From DASWNP01 sp036399175 (GTDB lineage Bacteria; Acidobacteriota; Blastocatellia; Pyrinomonadales; Pyrinomonadaceae), in NCBI GenBank assembly GCA_036399175.1, contig DASWNP010000048.1:62001-126000 (forward strand): a DNA stretch of 64,000 nt, in the 5' to 3' direction. Positions within the stretch are counted from its first letter, which is position 1. Every line of letters begins with the position of its first letter. Below, in pieces: positions 15,213 to 24,325 of this stretch. The translations under genes and the position numbers were made by a program. The notes below the pieces were generated by a model, which was not told the origin of the DNA, did not search any database, and saw nothing but the letters and a program-made list of their open reading frames with translations.

Positions 15213-16301
15213 ATGTCTGCGACAGAAGAGACGCTGGAGACGAAGGTGAGCGCGGCGCGCGCGGCGCTCGACGCTTGGGTGCGCGAGGTCGTCGAGTGGC
15301 ATTTCAACCCGGAGACGGGCTGCGACTTCTGGCTCGACTACGCGAAGCGTCTCGACTGGAATCCGCGCCGTGAGATTCAAGGCTACGAAGACCTCGCGCG
15401 CTTCGGGCTCTTTCAGGACGAAGCTTTGCGCGGCGGCCCCGTCCGGCGTTGGGTTCCGCGCGGCCTGCGCGGTCGTCCCGTCTACGTCTTCGAGACGGGC
15501 GGCAGTACCGGCACGCCTAAGTCGCGCGTCAACGTCGAGGATTTTCGCATCGACTACGAAGCTTTCAGCCGGACGCTCCCCGAAGAGTTTTTCCCGCACG
15601 GCGCTGACTGGCTGAGCCTCGGGCCGACGGGGCCGCGCCGCTTACGGCTCGCCGTCGAGCATCTGGCGCAGCATCGCGGCGGCATCTGCTTCATGGTCGA
15701 TTTAGACCCGCGCTGGGTCGTTAAGCTGCTCAGGATGGGCGAGACGCGCGCGGCCGAACAGTACAAGCAGCACGTCGTCGAGCAGGGGCTTACGCTGCTG
15801 CGCGCGCACGGGAACATTCGTTGCCTCTTCACGACGCCGAAGCTTCTGGAAGCTCTCTGCGAAAAAGTCTCGCTCAAAAAAGCGGGCATCACCGGCGTCT
15901 TCTGCGGCGGCACGGAGATGACCCCGCAGTTTCATCGCTTCGCCATCGAAGAGCTGCTCGAAGGCGCATACTTCGCCCCGACCTACGGCAACACGCTGAT
16001 GGGGCTCGCCGTCCACAAGCCGCGCCGCACGGGCGACGGTTACGACATCATCTACTATCCGCCCGCGCCCCGCGCCGTCATCGACGTAGTTGACCCCGAC
16101 AACCCCGAGCGCATCGTCGCCTACGGCGAAACAGGCCGTGTGCGATTGACCACGCTCACGCGCGATTTCTTCATGCCCCGCTTTCTCGAACGCGACGAAG
16201 CCGAGCGCGAGCCGCCCTGCGACCCGTACCCCTGGGACGGCGTCCGCAACGTCCGCCCCTTCTCGCGCCTGCAAGCGAACGTCGTCGAAGGAGTGTACTG
16301 A
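15213..16301 (+). CDS. LuxE-like adenylate-forming acyl-protein synthetase
   Basis: 362 aa. The adenylation P-loop ETGGSTGTPKSRV (94-106) and later FCGGTEM and APTYGNTLMG segments place it in the LuxE / phenylacetate-CoA-ligase-like branch of the ANL superfamily. It should activate a carboxylic acid as acyl-AMP. The start at 15213 is used; the frame continues upstream to 15174. The next gene is LuxC-like, so the pair should deliver an activated acyl group for reduction. No luciferase genes are present, so the end product is not light. Confidence 0.8.
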   Translation: MSATEETLETKVSAARAALDAWVREVVEWHFNPETGCDFWLDYAKRLDWNPRREIQGYEDLARFGLFQDEALRGGPVRRWVPRGLRGRPVYVFETGGSTGTPKSRVNVEDFRIDYEAFSRTLPEEFFPHGADWLSLGPTGPRRLRLAVEHLAQHRGGICFMVDLDPRWVVKLLRMGETRAAEQYKQHVVEQGLTLLRAHGNIRCLFTTPKLLEALCEKVSLKKAGITGVFCGGTEMTPQFHRFAIEELLEGAYFAPTYGNTLMGLAVHKPRRTGDGYDIIYYPPAPRAVIDVVDPDNPERIVAYGETGRVRLTTLTRDFFMPRFLERDEAEREPPCDPYPWDGVRNVRPFSRLQANVVEGVY

Positions 16302-16431
16302 ACGGACGATAGACGATGGACGATGGACGATAAACGAAGGATAAGGATATGCCTGACGAAGTGCGAGCCAGCTTGAAAGACGAAGCGCCCTCCAACGTCC
16401 AACGTCCAACGTCCAACGTCCCGGTTCATAT
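16302..16431. repeat. Heptamer-armed element 1 (GGACGAT / CCAACGT)
   Basis: The left part holds four or more tandem 7-mers GGACGAT/AGACGAT (16307-16335). The right part holds four CCAACGT units (16394-16421). The arms pair with one mismatch per unit. The right arm lies inside the next gene and encodes SNVQRPTSNVPV near its N-terminus. Confidence 0.7.
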
Positions 16432-17857
16432 TCCTCTGATTCGGAAGGGCGAGCCTTACAGGAGTCTGGACGCCCAGCGCGTGGCGCATCACCGGACGCG
16501 CGAGTTGTTCGCGGAGATTAGCCAGGCGAACGTGGGGCTGGTGCGTCGTGATTTGCTGGAACAGGAGAGGTCGAGGCGCGCTCTGGCCGAGTTCTCCGTC
16601 GCGGAGCTTCTGGAGATTTGCAGGCGAGCCGCCGTCCATTTCGTGAACGATGTGCTGCCGGTGGGCGATGATGCTCAGACGCCGGAAGATTACGTGCGGC
16701 AGGTTTCGGCGACGACGGGGCTGCCCTTCGTGCTGGTGCGCCGGAACATGGAGAAGATTCGAGGCGTGCTGGCCGAGATGGAGAGCGTGCTCGCGGGGCT
16801 CACTCGTCGGCTCGATTTGCGGATACTGGACGAAGGATTCGGAGAGTCGGAGGGCGAGGCTTTGAGCTTCTATCCGCGCGGGGCTTCGCTCGGTGTCGTG
16901 CTGCCGAGCAATTCGCCGGGCGTACACGCGCTCTGGATTCCCGCCGTCGCCTTAAAGATTCCGCTCGTCCTCAAGCCGGGAAGCGCAGAGCCCTGGACGC
17001 CTTTTCGCATCATTCAATCGCTCGTCCGCGCGGGCGCACCCGCCGAGGCTTTCAGCTTTTACCCGACAGACCACGCGGGCGCAGCCGAGATTCTTTCGCG
17101 CTGCGGACGCTCCATGATTTTCGGAGACGCCGCCTCGACGCGTCTCTGGCAGGGCGACGCGCGCGTAGAGATTCATGGCCCCGGCTACAGCAAGATTATC
17201 TTCGGCGAAGACACAATCGACGAGTGGGAGAAATATCTGGACGTATTGGTCGCCTCCGTCGCCGAGAACGGCGGGCGCTCGTGCATCAACGCTTCGAGCA
17301 TCTGGACGCCCTCCCACGCCGCCGAGATAGCCGAGGCGCTCTCCGAAAGGCTCGCACGCATCCTGCCGCGCGACACGGAAGACGAAGAGGCGCTCCTGGC
17401 TCCCTTCGCGGACGAAAGAGTCGCCGCGCGCATCGACGAAGGGATAGAACAAGCCCTGCGCGAGCCGGGGGCGCGCGACGTGACGGCTTCGCATCGGAAG
17501 ACCGGACGGCTCGTGAGCTTTCAGGGCTGCTCTTACCTGCTGCCGACGGTCGTGCATTGCCGGACGCCCGAGCACCCGCTCGCCAATAGGGAATATCTCT
17601 TTCCGTTCACGAGCGTCGTCGAGGTCGAGCAGGCGAGGATTCCCGAAGCGCTGGGGCGAAGCCTCGTCGTCACGGCCATCACCGCCGACCGCGAGCTAAT
17701 CTCGCGCCTCGTCTCTTCGCCGCACGTTGACCGGCTCAACCTCGGCGCTGTGCCGACGACGCGCGTCAGTTGGAATCAGCCGCACGAAGGCAACCTCTTC
17801 GAGCACCTCTACGCGCGCAGGGCTTTCCAGCGCGCCCTTTCCACCAGCGCCGCCTGA
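16349..17857 (+). CDS. LuxC-like acyl-CoA reductase / aldehyde dehydrogenase
   Basis: 502 aa of the aldehyde dehydrogenase superfamily, LuxC-type. PSNSPG (186-191) carries the transition-state Asn, and the catalytic cysteine is Cys312 in GGRSCINASS. It should reduce an acyl group, held as a thioester, to the aldehyde with NAD(P)H. Residues ~14-26 come from a CCAACGT tandem repeat and look like an added N-terminal extension; translation could instead start further in. Between the LuxE-like gene (47 bp upstream) and a glycosyltransferase (18 bp downstream), it is part of one operon. Confidence 0.82.
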   Translation: MPDEVRASLKDEAPSNVQRPTSNVPVHIPLIRKGEPYRSLDAQRVAHHRTRELFAEISQANVGLVRRDLLEQERSRRALAEFSVAELLEICRRAAVHFVNDVLPVGDDAQTPEDYVRQVSATTGLPFVLVRRNMEKIRGVLAEMESVLAGLTRRLDLRILDEGFGESEGEALSFYPRGASLGVVLPSNSPGVHALWIPAVALKIPLVLKPGSAEPWTPFRIIQSLVRAGAPAEAFSFYPTDHAGAAEILSRCGRSMIFGDAASTRLWQGDARVEIHGPGYSKIIFGEDTIDEWEKYLDVLVASVAENGGRSCINASSIWTPSHAAEIAEALSERLARILPRDTEDEEALLAPFADERVAARIDEGIEQALREPGARDVTASHRKTGRLVSFQGCSYLLPTVVHCRTPEHPLANREYLFPFTSVVEVEQARIPEALGRSLVVTAITADRELISRLVSSPHVDRLNLGAVPTTRVSWNQPHEGNLFEHLYARRAFQRALSTSAA

Positions 17858-17875
17858 CGCCACGAACGCTTCGCC

Positions 17876-19174
17876 GTGAGGATTCTCTACATCACCGCCG
17901 GAGCCGCGCAGATGTATTGCGGCAGTTGCCTCAGAGACAACGCGCTCGCCTCTGAGCTGCTGGCGCGCGGCCAGGACGTTCTGCTCGTCCCGCTCTACAC
18001 GCCGACGCTCACGGATGAGCCCAACGTCAGCAGCGAGCGCGTCTTCTTCGGCGGCATCAGCGTCTATCTGCAACAGCATTCCTCCATCTTTCGCCGCACG
18101 CCCTCGTTCTTAGACCGCCTCTGGGACTCGACGCCCGCACTCAAGCTCGCCTCGCGCCGTTCTATTCAGACGAGCCCGCAGATGCTCGGCGAGCTGACCG
18201 TCTCGATGCTTCGCGGCGAAGAGGGAAACCAGCGCAAGGAGATGCGAAAGATGCTCGAATGGCTTCGAGGCGAGTCGCCCTTCGATGTCGTCAGCCTGCC
18301 CAACTCGCTTCTCATCGGTCTCGCCCGACCGATTAAAGAAGCGACGGGGCGTCCCGTCTGCTGCGCGCTTCAGGGCGAAGATTTGTTCCTCGAAGGTTTG
18401 CCCGAACCGTACCGCCGCCAGGCGCTCGAACTGATTCGGGAGAACGTCGCTTACGTCGATATGTTCATCTCCATCAGCGATTACTATGCGAAGTTCATGC
18501 AGAGCTATCTCGGAATTCCCGAGAGCAAAATCAGCGTCGTCCCGCTCGGCATCAACCTGCAAGGCTACGAAGCGCGAGAGCCTCTGCGCACAGAAACTTT
18601 CACGGTCGGCTACTTCGCGCGCGTCGCTCCCGAAAAGGGTCTGCACCTGCTCGCCGAAGCCTACGAGCATCTCAGGCGCGAGCACGCAGACTTCGCTCCC
18701 GCGCGCCTCGAAGTGGCGGGCTACCTCGGCGCTGAGCACAAAGCTTACCTGCGAGACATCGAAGGGCGCTTGAAGAGGGCGGGGCTCGCGGGCGAGTTTA
18801 ACTATCGCGGCGCGCTCAGCCGCGAAGAGAAGATAGACTTCCTCCGCAGCCTCGACGTGCTCTCCGTGCCCGCCGTCTACGACGAGCCGAAGGGAATCTT
18901 TCTGCTCGAAGCGATGGCCTGCGGTCTGCCCGTCGTCCAGCCGCGTCGCGGTGCGTTCACCGAAATTCTGCAAAAGACCGGCGGCGGCCTGCTCGTCGAG
19001 CCCGACGATGCACAGAGTTTAGCCGAGGGCATCCTGCGGCTCAGGCGCGAGCCGTCGCTTGCACGCGAGCTGGGCGCACGGGGCGCGCGCGCCGTCCGCG
19101 AGCACTACAACGTCGGCCTCATGGCCGAACGCACGCTCGAAGTCTTCAAAGAAACGATGAACGAGGAACGCTGA
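17876..19174 (+). CDS. Glycosyltransferase, GT4/GT-B fold
   Basis: 432 aa. It begins MRILYITAGAAQMYCGSCLRD, with a donor-domain segment VGYFARVAPEKGLHLL and the ExxxxxxxE-type motif EPKGIFLLEAMACGLP that contacts the nucleotide sugar. The start is GTG at 17876, 18 bp after the LuxC-like gene. The final residues MNEER are encoded by the first units of the heptamer element downstream. In this operon it may glycosylate the aldehyde- or alcohol-derived lipid, which the ABC system could then export (inference). Confidence 0.88.
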   Translation: MRILYITAGAAQMYCGSCLRDNALASELLARGQDVLLVPLYTPTLTDEPNVSSERVFFGGISVYLQQHSSIFRRTPSFLDRLWDSTPALKLASRRSIQTSPQMLGELTVSMLRGEEGNQRKEMRKMLEWLRGESPFDVVSLPNSLLIGLARPIKEATGRPVCCALQGEDLFLEGLPEPYRRQALELIRENVAYVDMFISISDYYAKFMQSYLGIPESKISVVPLGINLQGYEAREPLRTETFTVGYFARVAPEKGLHLLAEAYEHLRREHADFAPARLEVAGYLGAEHKAYLRDIEGRLKRAGLAGEFNYRGALSREEKIDFLRSLDVLSVPAVYDEPKGIFLLEAMACGLPVVQPRRGAFTEILQKTGGGLLVEPDDAQSLAEGILRLRREPSLARELGARGARAVREHYNVGLMAERTLEVFKETMNEER

Positions 19175-19326
19175 ACGCGGAATGAAAAGCGGAAAGGAGT
19201 TTTCAGTTTTCGGTTTTCAGTTTTCAGAAGAGAAGAAAGGTCTTCTGCTGGAAACTGAAAACTCAAAACTGAAAACTGAAAACTGGTTCATCGTTCAGCG
19301 TTCATCATTCCGCGTTCCGCGTTTCA
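19157..19326. repeat. Heptamer-armed element 2 (GAACGCT and TTTTCAG)
   Basis: Two nested heptamer families. The outer arms are GAACGCT-type units (19160-19190) against GTTCATC/GTTCAGC/GTTCCGC units (19286-19322). The inner arms are TTTTCAG/TTTTCGG x4 (19199-19227) against CTGAAAA units (19250-19284). The ~25-bp centre is unrelated. It lies inside an operon between the glycosyltransferase and the ABC ATPase. Confidence 0.8.
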
Positions 19327-19342
19327 AACGGAGGTTTGAGGA

Positions 19343-20014
19343 TTGTTAGAGGTCGAGGGTGTCTCGAAGGAGTATCCGAGTCCACAGGGGTCGATTCGGA
19401 TTTTGTCGGAGGTTTCGTTCTCGCTGGCGCGGGGCGAGGCCGTGTCGATTATGGGGCCTTCGGGGAGCGGCAAGAGCACTCTGCTCTACATCATGGGCGC
19501 GCTTGAGCCGCCGACGCGCGGGCGCGTCACGCTCGACGGGCGCAACCCCTTCGAGCTGAAGGAGAGGGAACTGGCCGCCTTCAGGAATAGAGAGATAGGT
19601 TTTGTTTTTCAAGACCACTGTTTGCTGCCGCAGTGCTCGGTCATAGAGAACGTCTTGACGCCGACGCTCGTCTCTAACTCTTCCGACGCGGGCGATGCAG
19701 CAGAGCGTGCGCGCTCTCTGCTCGAAGAGGTTGGACTTGGCGGGCGCGTCAATCATCGTCCGGCGGAGTTGTCGGGCGGGGAGAAGCAGCGCGTGGCGCT
19801 GGCGCGTGCGTTGATTATGAAGCCGCTCCTGCTTTTGTGCGACGAGCCGACGGGCAACCTCGACCAGAAATCAGCCGAGGCGGTCGCCTCGCTTCTCTTC
19901 GAGCTGCACAGGCGAGGCGAGATGATTCTCGTCGTCGTCACGCACAACCCGGAGCTTGCCGCGCGCTTCCCCACGCGCTTTCGTCTCGCCGACGAACGAT
20001 TCCAAAAACTCTGA
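19343..20014 (+). CDS. ABC transporter ATPase, MacB/LolD type
   Basis: 223 aa. Walker A GPSGSGKST (38-46), Q-loop FVFQDH, signature LSGGEKQ, Walker B LLLLCDEPTG and the H-loop VVVTHN are all present. The start is TTG at 19343 with GGAGG 8 bp upstream; the first ATG would remove the first strand. Its stop overlaps the permease start by one base (TGATG). With the FtsX-type permease it forms a MacB/LolCDE-like machine that moves lipids or lipoproteins rather than small solutes. Confidence 0.92.
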   Translation: MLEVEGVSKEYPSPQGSIRILSEVSFSLARGEAVSIMGPSGSGKSTLLYIMGALEPPTRGRVTLDGRNPFELKERELAAFRNREIGFVFQDHCLLPQCSVIENVLTPTLVSNSSDAGDAAERARSLLEEVGLGGRVNHRPAELSGGEKQRVALARALIMKPLLLLCDEPTGNLDQKSAEAVASLLFELHRRGEMILVVVTHNPELAARFPTRFRLADERFQKL

Positions 20015-23000
20015 TGCGAGCCGCCACGCTACTCAAGCAGAGCTTCGCTTACTACTGGCGCACGAACCTGGCCGTCGTCTTAGGTGTAGCGACGGCGGTC
20101 GCCGTCCTCTCGGGCGCGCTTCTGGTCGGCGACTCGGTGCGCGCAAGCCTGCGCGCGCTCTTCCTCGAACGCGTCGGGCGCACCGGCCACGTCGTTAGCT
20201 CCAACGGCTTCTTCCGCGAACAGCTTGCCGCAGACTTGAAGGCCGCCGAAGGGTTCGCCGCGAGCGGCTTCGGAGAAGCGTGCCCGCTCGTCGTGCTTCA
20301 GGGAACGCTGACGCACGAAGATAGCGGCCTGCGCGCGATGGGCGTGCAGGTCTACGGCGTGGACGAGCGTTTCTGGAAGTTTCACGCGGGCGCGGGCGCA
20401 GCCGCCGCAGAGTCGCCGCGAGGCTTCGAGGCGCTCTTGAGTCCGAGTCTCGCCGGAGAGCTTTCGACGAAGGCGGGCGACGCGCTGCTCCTAAGAATCG
20501 AGAAGCCTTCGGCCATCCCGGTCGAATCTCTGCACGGGCGCAAAGAAGATTTGGGAAGCACCATCCGCCTGTCGATGCGCGAGGCGTTGCCCGCACGCGC
20601 GCTCGGAGAGTTTTCCCTCCGCCCGCAGCAACAATCGGTGCGCGCCGTCTTCGTCTCGCTCCCCATGTTGCAGAGAGATTTGGAGCAGGACGGCAAGGTC
20701 AACGCCCTGCTCGTCTCGACCGGAGACTCGGCGAGCGAGCGAGAAAGCACATCCTCGTCGCCGTCTAAAACCGCAGAGCTTGAAGCTCTCTTGCGCCGCA
20801 GCTTCACGCTCGAAGACCTCGGCATTCGTCTTCGACGATTGGACGACCGACGCGCCATCTCGCTCGAAACCGAGAGCGCGCTCGTCTCCGACGAACTGGC
20901 AACGGTCGCCGTCTCGGAGGCGAAGCGGCTCGGCCTGCGCCCCGCGCCCGTGCTCTCTTATCTCGCCAACACCATCCGCACCGGCGAGCGCGAGATACCC
21001 TATTCGCTCGTCGCTGCCTTAGACGAAGAGAGCTTCGGCCGACTCAAAGCATCGGCCTCCCTGCCCGTCGAGACTTCTACGCCGAGCGAGGCGCAGTCGC
21101 CGCCGGTTATCCTCAACGAGTGGGCAGCGAGAGAATTGGAAGCGCGTGCGGGCGAAGAGTTGGCGCTCGAATATTTTCTCTGGCGCGAGGACGGGCGGCT
21201 CGTCACGGAGACGGCGCGATTCAGCGTGGCGGGCGTCGTGCCGATTGAGGGCGAGGCGGCTGATAGAAACCTCGTGCCGGAGTATCCGGGCATCACGGAG
21301 GCGCAAAGCCTCGCCGATTGGAATCCGCCCTTTCCCGTCGAGCTCGCGCGCATCGAGGCGCGCGACGAAAACTACTGGCACACCTATCGAACCACCCCGA
21401 AGGCGTTCATCTCGCTCGAAGCGGGGCAGCGGCTCTGGCAGTCGCGCTTCGGGCGACTGACATCTCTGCGTCTGCTGCCCGCCGAAGGCGAACAGCTTGA
21501 CGGGTCGCTCGAAGCTTACGGCAGAAGCCTGCGCGCTGCGCTCGACCCCGTGCAGATGAGTCTCGCCGTCTACGACGTGAGAGCCGAGGGGCTCGAAGCC
21601 TCGCGCGGCGCGACCGACTTCGGAGAGTATTTTCTCTACTTCAGCTTCTTTCTCGTCGTCTCGGCGCTGCTGCTCACGTCACTCTTCTTCAAGCTCGGCA
21701 TCGAACAGCGTCTGCGCGAAATCGGTATCCTTCGTGCCGTCGGCTTTCCCGCCGCGCGCATTCGCACGTTCTTTCTCGGAGAGGCCGTCGCGCTCACGCT
21801 CGCGGGAAGCCTGCTCGGACTCGCAGGCGCGTACCTCTACGGCGCTTTGATGATGGAGGGCTTGCGTACGTGGTGGGTCGGCGCGGTGGGCACGACGGCT
21901 TTGAAGCTGCACGTCTCGCCCATCTCTCTGCTCGTCGGCGCGGCGGGCGCTGTGCTGGCCGCGCTCGCGAGCATCGTCTGGACGCTCCGAAGCTTCGCGC
22001 GCCACTCGACGCGCAGCCTTCTGGCCGGGGGCGCATTCAACTCAGAACAACTCGCGCGCAGCTCGACGCCGGATGCCGGGAAGCGACGCCGCAAATTCGT
22101 CGCCGCATCTTTTCTCTCTTCGTCGCGCGCCGCGCTTGTGTTCGCTCTAGCGGCGCTCGCCGTTTTAGCGTCGGCATGGCTCGGTTGGATTGGAGAGACG
22201 GCGGGTTTTTTCGGCGGCGGGATACTGTCGCTCGTCGCGTTGCTCTGCTGGCAGTCGGCTCTTTTCAGACGCCGCGAGCGCGGCTTGATAAAAGGCGCTG
22301 GCTGGCTTTCGGTCTCGCGCCTCGGCCTGAGAAATTCGACGCACCGACCGGCGAGAAGCATTCTCTGCATCACTCTGATTGCGTGCGCTGCGTTCATCGT
22401 CGTCGCCGTCGATGCTTTCAGGCGCGAGGATGAAGCGACGGCTCTTGAGAAAAAACGGGGCGCGGGCGGCTACGCGCTCGTCGCCGAATCGATGCTGCCC
22501 GTCGTGCACGACCCGAACACGACGGAAGGGCGCGAAGCTCTCAACCTCGCAACTTCGGAAGAGGAAGCACACAGGCTCGCGGGCGTTCAGTTCGCGCGGT
22601 TTCGCGTCCGACCGGGCGACGATGCCAGTTGCCTCAATCTATACCAGCCGCGCAATCCGAAGATAATCGCGCCGACCGGGGAATTTCTGCGCGCAGGTCG
22701 TTTCGCGTTTCAAGCTTCGCTGGCCGAGACGCCCGAAGAGCGCGAGAATCCTTGGCTGCTGCTCAATCGAGAGTTTGCGGACGGCGCGATACCCGTCGCG
22801 GCCGATGCCAACTCGCTCGCATACGTGCTGCACAAAAAGCTCGGCGAAGATTTTATCCTGAAGCGCAGCGACGCGGGCTCGCCCGAGCTTCGACTCCGCT
22901 TCGTCGCCGCGCTCTCCGACAGCCTGTTTCAGAGCGAGCTTCTCATCTCGGAGAAGAATTTTCTGCGCCTCTTCCCCGAGCAGGAGGGCTTTCGTCTCTT

Positions 23001-23511
23001 TCTCATCGAGGCGGCGAAGGCGAATGAAACGACTACGCTCGCAGGAGCGTTGGAAGAACGTCTCTCGGATTTCGGCTTCGACGTGGTTTCGACGAAGGAG
23101 CGGCTGGCGAGCTTCCATCGCGTCGAGAACACTTTTCTCTCCACCTTCCAGATGCTCGGCGGTTTGGGGCTCGTGCTCGGCACGGCGGGCTTAGCGGTGG
23201 TGCTTTTGAGGAACGTCCTTGAGCGTCGGCGCGAGCTTGCGCTGCTGCGCGCCTTCGGTTACGCGCGCACCGACTTCGCGTTGATGGTGATTGCCGAAAA
23301 CGCGCTGCTTCTCTTCTGCGGGCTGGCGACGGGCGCAGCCTGCGCGCTCGTCTCGATTGCGCCCGTCCTCTTCACACGCGGCGGGCGTTTCCCCTTCCTC
23401 TCGCTGGCGGGGCTGCTCATCGGCGTCGCACTCTCAGGCATGGTCTCGTCGCTTCTGGCGACCGTCGCCGCGCTCCGCGCTCCGCTTCTGCCCGCGCTCA
23501 AAGCCGAATAA
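20014..23511 (+). CDS. Giant FtsX/MacB-type ABC permease
   Basis: 1165 aa from the ATG at 20014, overlapping the ATPase stop. An N-terminal helix is followed by a large periplasmic domain (to about residue 540). A first FtsX-like bundle (about 545-680, EIGILRAVGFPAARI) comes next, then a middle hydrophobic pair, a second periplasmic domain and a C-terminal FtsX bundle with RRELALLRAFGYARTD. This is a fused, duplicated permease, twice the size of LolC or FtsX. It likely works mechanically on lipids or envelope substrates. It closes the LuxE/LuxC/GT operon. Confidence 0.88.
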   Translation: MRAATLLKQSFAYYWRTNLAVVLGVATAVAVLSGALLVGDSVRASLRALFLERVGRTGHVVSSNGFFREQLAADLKAAEGFAASGFGEACPLVVLQGTLTHEDSGLRAMGVQVYGVDERFWKFHAGAGAAAAESPRGFEALLSPSLAGELSTKAGDALLLRIEKPSAIPVESLHGRKEDLGSTIRLSMREALPARALGEFSLRPQQQSVRAVFVSLPMLQRDLEQDGKVNALLVSTGDSASERESTSSSPSKTAELEALLRRSFTLEDLGIRLRRLDDRRAISLETESALVSDELATVAVSEAKRLGLRPAPVLSYLANTIRTGEREIPYSLVAALDEESFGRLKASASLPVETSTPSEAQSPPVILNEWAARELEARAGEELALEYFLWREDGRLVTETARFSVAGVVPIEGEAADRNLVPEYPGITEAQSLADWNPPFPVELARIEARDENYWHTYRTTPKAFISLEAGQRLWQSRFGRLTSLRLLPAEGEQLDGSLEAYGRSLRAALDPVQMSLAVYDVRAEGLEASRGATDFGEYFLYFSFFLVVSALLLTSLFFKLGIEQRLREIGILRAVGFPAARIRTFFLGEAVALTLAGSLLGLAGAYLYGALMMEGLRTWWVGAVGTTALKLHVSPISLLVGAAGAVLAALASIVWTLRSFARHSTRSLLAGGAFNSEQLARSSTPDAGKRRRKFVAASFLSSSRAALVFALAALAVLASAWLGWIGETAGFFGGGILSLVALLCWQSALFRRRERGLIKGAGWLSVSRLGLRNSTHRPARSILCITLIACAAFIVVAVDAFRREDEATALEKKRGAGGYALVAESMLPVVHDPNTTEGREALNLATSEEEAHRLAGVQFARFRVRPGDDASCLNLYQPRNPKIIAPTGEFLRAGRFAFQASLAETPEERENPWLLLNREFADGAIPVAADANSLAYVLHKKLGEDFILKRSDAGSPELRLRFVAALSDSLFQSELLISEKNFLRLFPEQEGFRLFLIEAAKANETTTLAGALEERLSDFGFDVVSTKERLASFHRVENTFLSTFQMLGGLGLVLGTAGLAVVLLRNVLERRRELALLRAFGYARTDFALMVIAENALLLFCGLATGAACALVSIAPVLFTRGGRFPFLSLAGLLIGVALSGMVSSLLATVAALRAPLLPALKAE

Positions 23512-23549
23512 GGACGGTGCGAGCTTCCTCGCATATTTCTATCGTTATC

Positions 23550-23776
23550 TGAGCAGTTGTTTGGAAACGGGAGCGTTTATGTCCCGCAAGGGACATGACG
23601 AAAATAGCCCGGCGATGAATCGCTGGGTCAAAGAGTGCATCTGATGTCTCAGTCCTGTAGGGATGGCTGAATCTCAGTCGTCCCTACGGGACTCCGCAAG
23701 GCCGTCGCTTGTGCCCTAGCGATAAACGCTCTGGCTATTATCAAAAGTCCCTACCGGGACTTTTCAGACAGCTTCT
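23550..23776 (-). mobile_element. Palindromic MITE-like element, copy 1
   Basis: About 227 bp, related along its whole length to copy 2 (35386-35615) in the opposite orientation. Nested palindromes are GTCCCGCAAGGGAC, CCCGGCGATGAATCGCTGGG and a central pair TAGGGATGGCTGA / TCGTCCCTACGGGACT. The right end is CAGACAGCTTCT followed by TA. The left terminal repeat is degenerate (GAGCAGTTGTTTGG). It has no coding capacity. It lies between convergent genes and its end overlaps the stop codon of the downstream minus-strand gene. Confidence 0.75.
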
Positions 23777-24224
23777 AGGATTGAGGCTTGAAGTAGAGCA
23801 CCATTCCTGCGCCCGCCGCCGCGAGCAGGAAGCCAACGTAGAGCAGAGGGCTCGGCGCGCTCCTGGGCGGATGCAGCCACATGGAGAAGAGGACGTTGAC
23901 GAGGGGCGCACCCGCGAAGACGAGCGGCATGACGTAAGTGGGCAGTCCGCCGGAACGGAAGGCGAAGATGATGCAGACCGCGCCAATCGCGCCGAGCGCG
24001 CCTCCCATCGTCGCCGCCGCCGAGCCCTTCAAAGTAAAGCCGTGCAGCTCGCCCTGCTGCCAGAGGAAGACGAGCGGCACGAGCACGCCGATGAGAAAGT
24101 AAGCCAAGCCCACGCACAACAGCGCGCGCATCGGACTGCCGAGCTGCAACTGTCCCTGATGCAGCGCCGGGCCGTACAACCCCCACGCCAGAGCCGCGCC
24201 GATAGCGAAGATAATCCACACCAT
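23775..24224 (-). CDS. EamA/DMT-like small membrane transporter
   Basis: 149 aa with about four or five hydrophobic helices, resembling half of a drug/metabolite (EamA) transporter; such half-size proteins work as dimers. It begins MVWIIFAIGAALAWGLYGPA from the ATG at 24224. The frame extends 18 codons upstream but that part comes from the GTCTGGA heptamer array (SSTPDFRLQTPDSG) and is probably untranslated. No good ribosome site is visible. Substrate unknown. Confidence 0.7.
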   Translation of the reverse strand: MVWIIFAIGAALAWGLYGPALHQGQLQLGSPMRALLCVGLAYFLIGVLVPLVFLWQQGELHGFTLKGSAAATMGGALGAIGAVCIIFAFRSGGLPTYVMPLVFAGAPLVNVLFSMWLHPPRSAPSPLLYVGFLLAAAGAGMVLYFKPQS

Positions 24225-24228
24225 AGTT

Positions 24229-24325
24229 GAGAGTCCCGAGTCTGGAGTCTGGAGTCTAAAGTCTGGAGTCGAAGACAAAAGCTTTTTGTTTTGACTCCAG
24301 ACTCCGAGACTCCAGACTCCAGACT
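24229..24325. repeat. Heptamer-armed element 3 (GTCTGGA)
   Basis: The left arm holds four GAGTCTG/GAGTCTA units (24239-24271). The right arm holds GACTCCA/GACTCCG units (24293-24325). The arms are nearly perfect complements with a ~20-nt AT-rich centre (ACAAAAGCTTTTTGTTTT), itself a small palindrome. It lies between two minus-strand genes and touches the stop of the TonB receptor. Confidence 0.85.

Noticed and set aside
24225..24278. Upstream extension of the EamA-like protein
   Set aside because: The extra residues are translated from the GTCTGGA repeat arm and lack a ribosome site. The start at 24224 directly precedes the first membrane helix.
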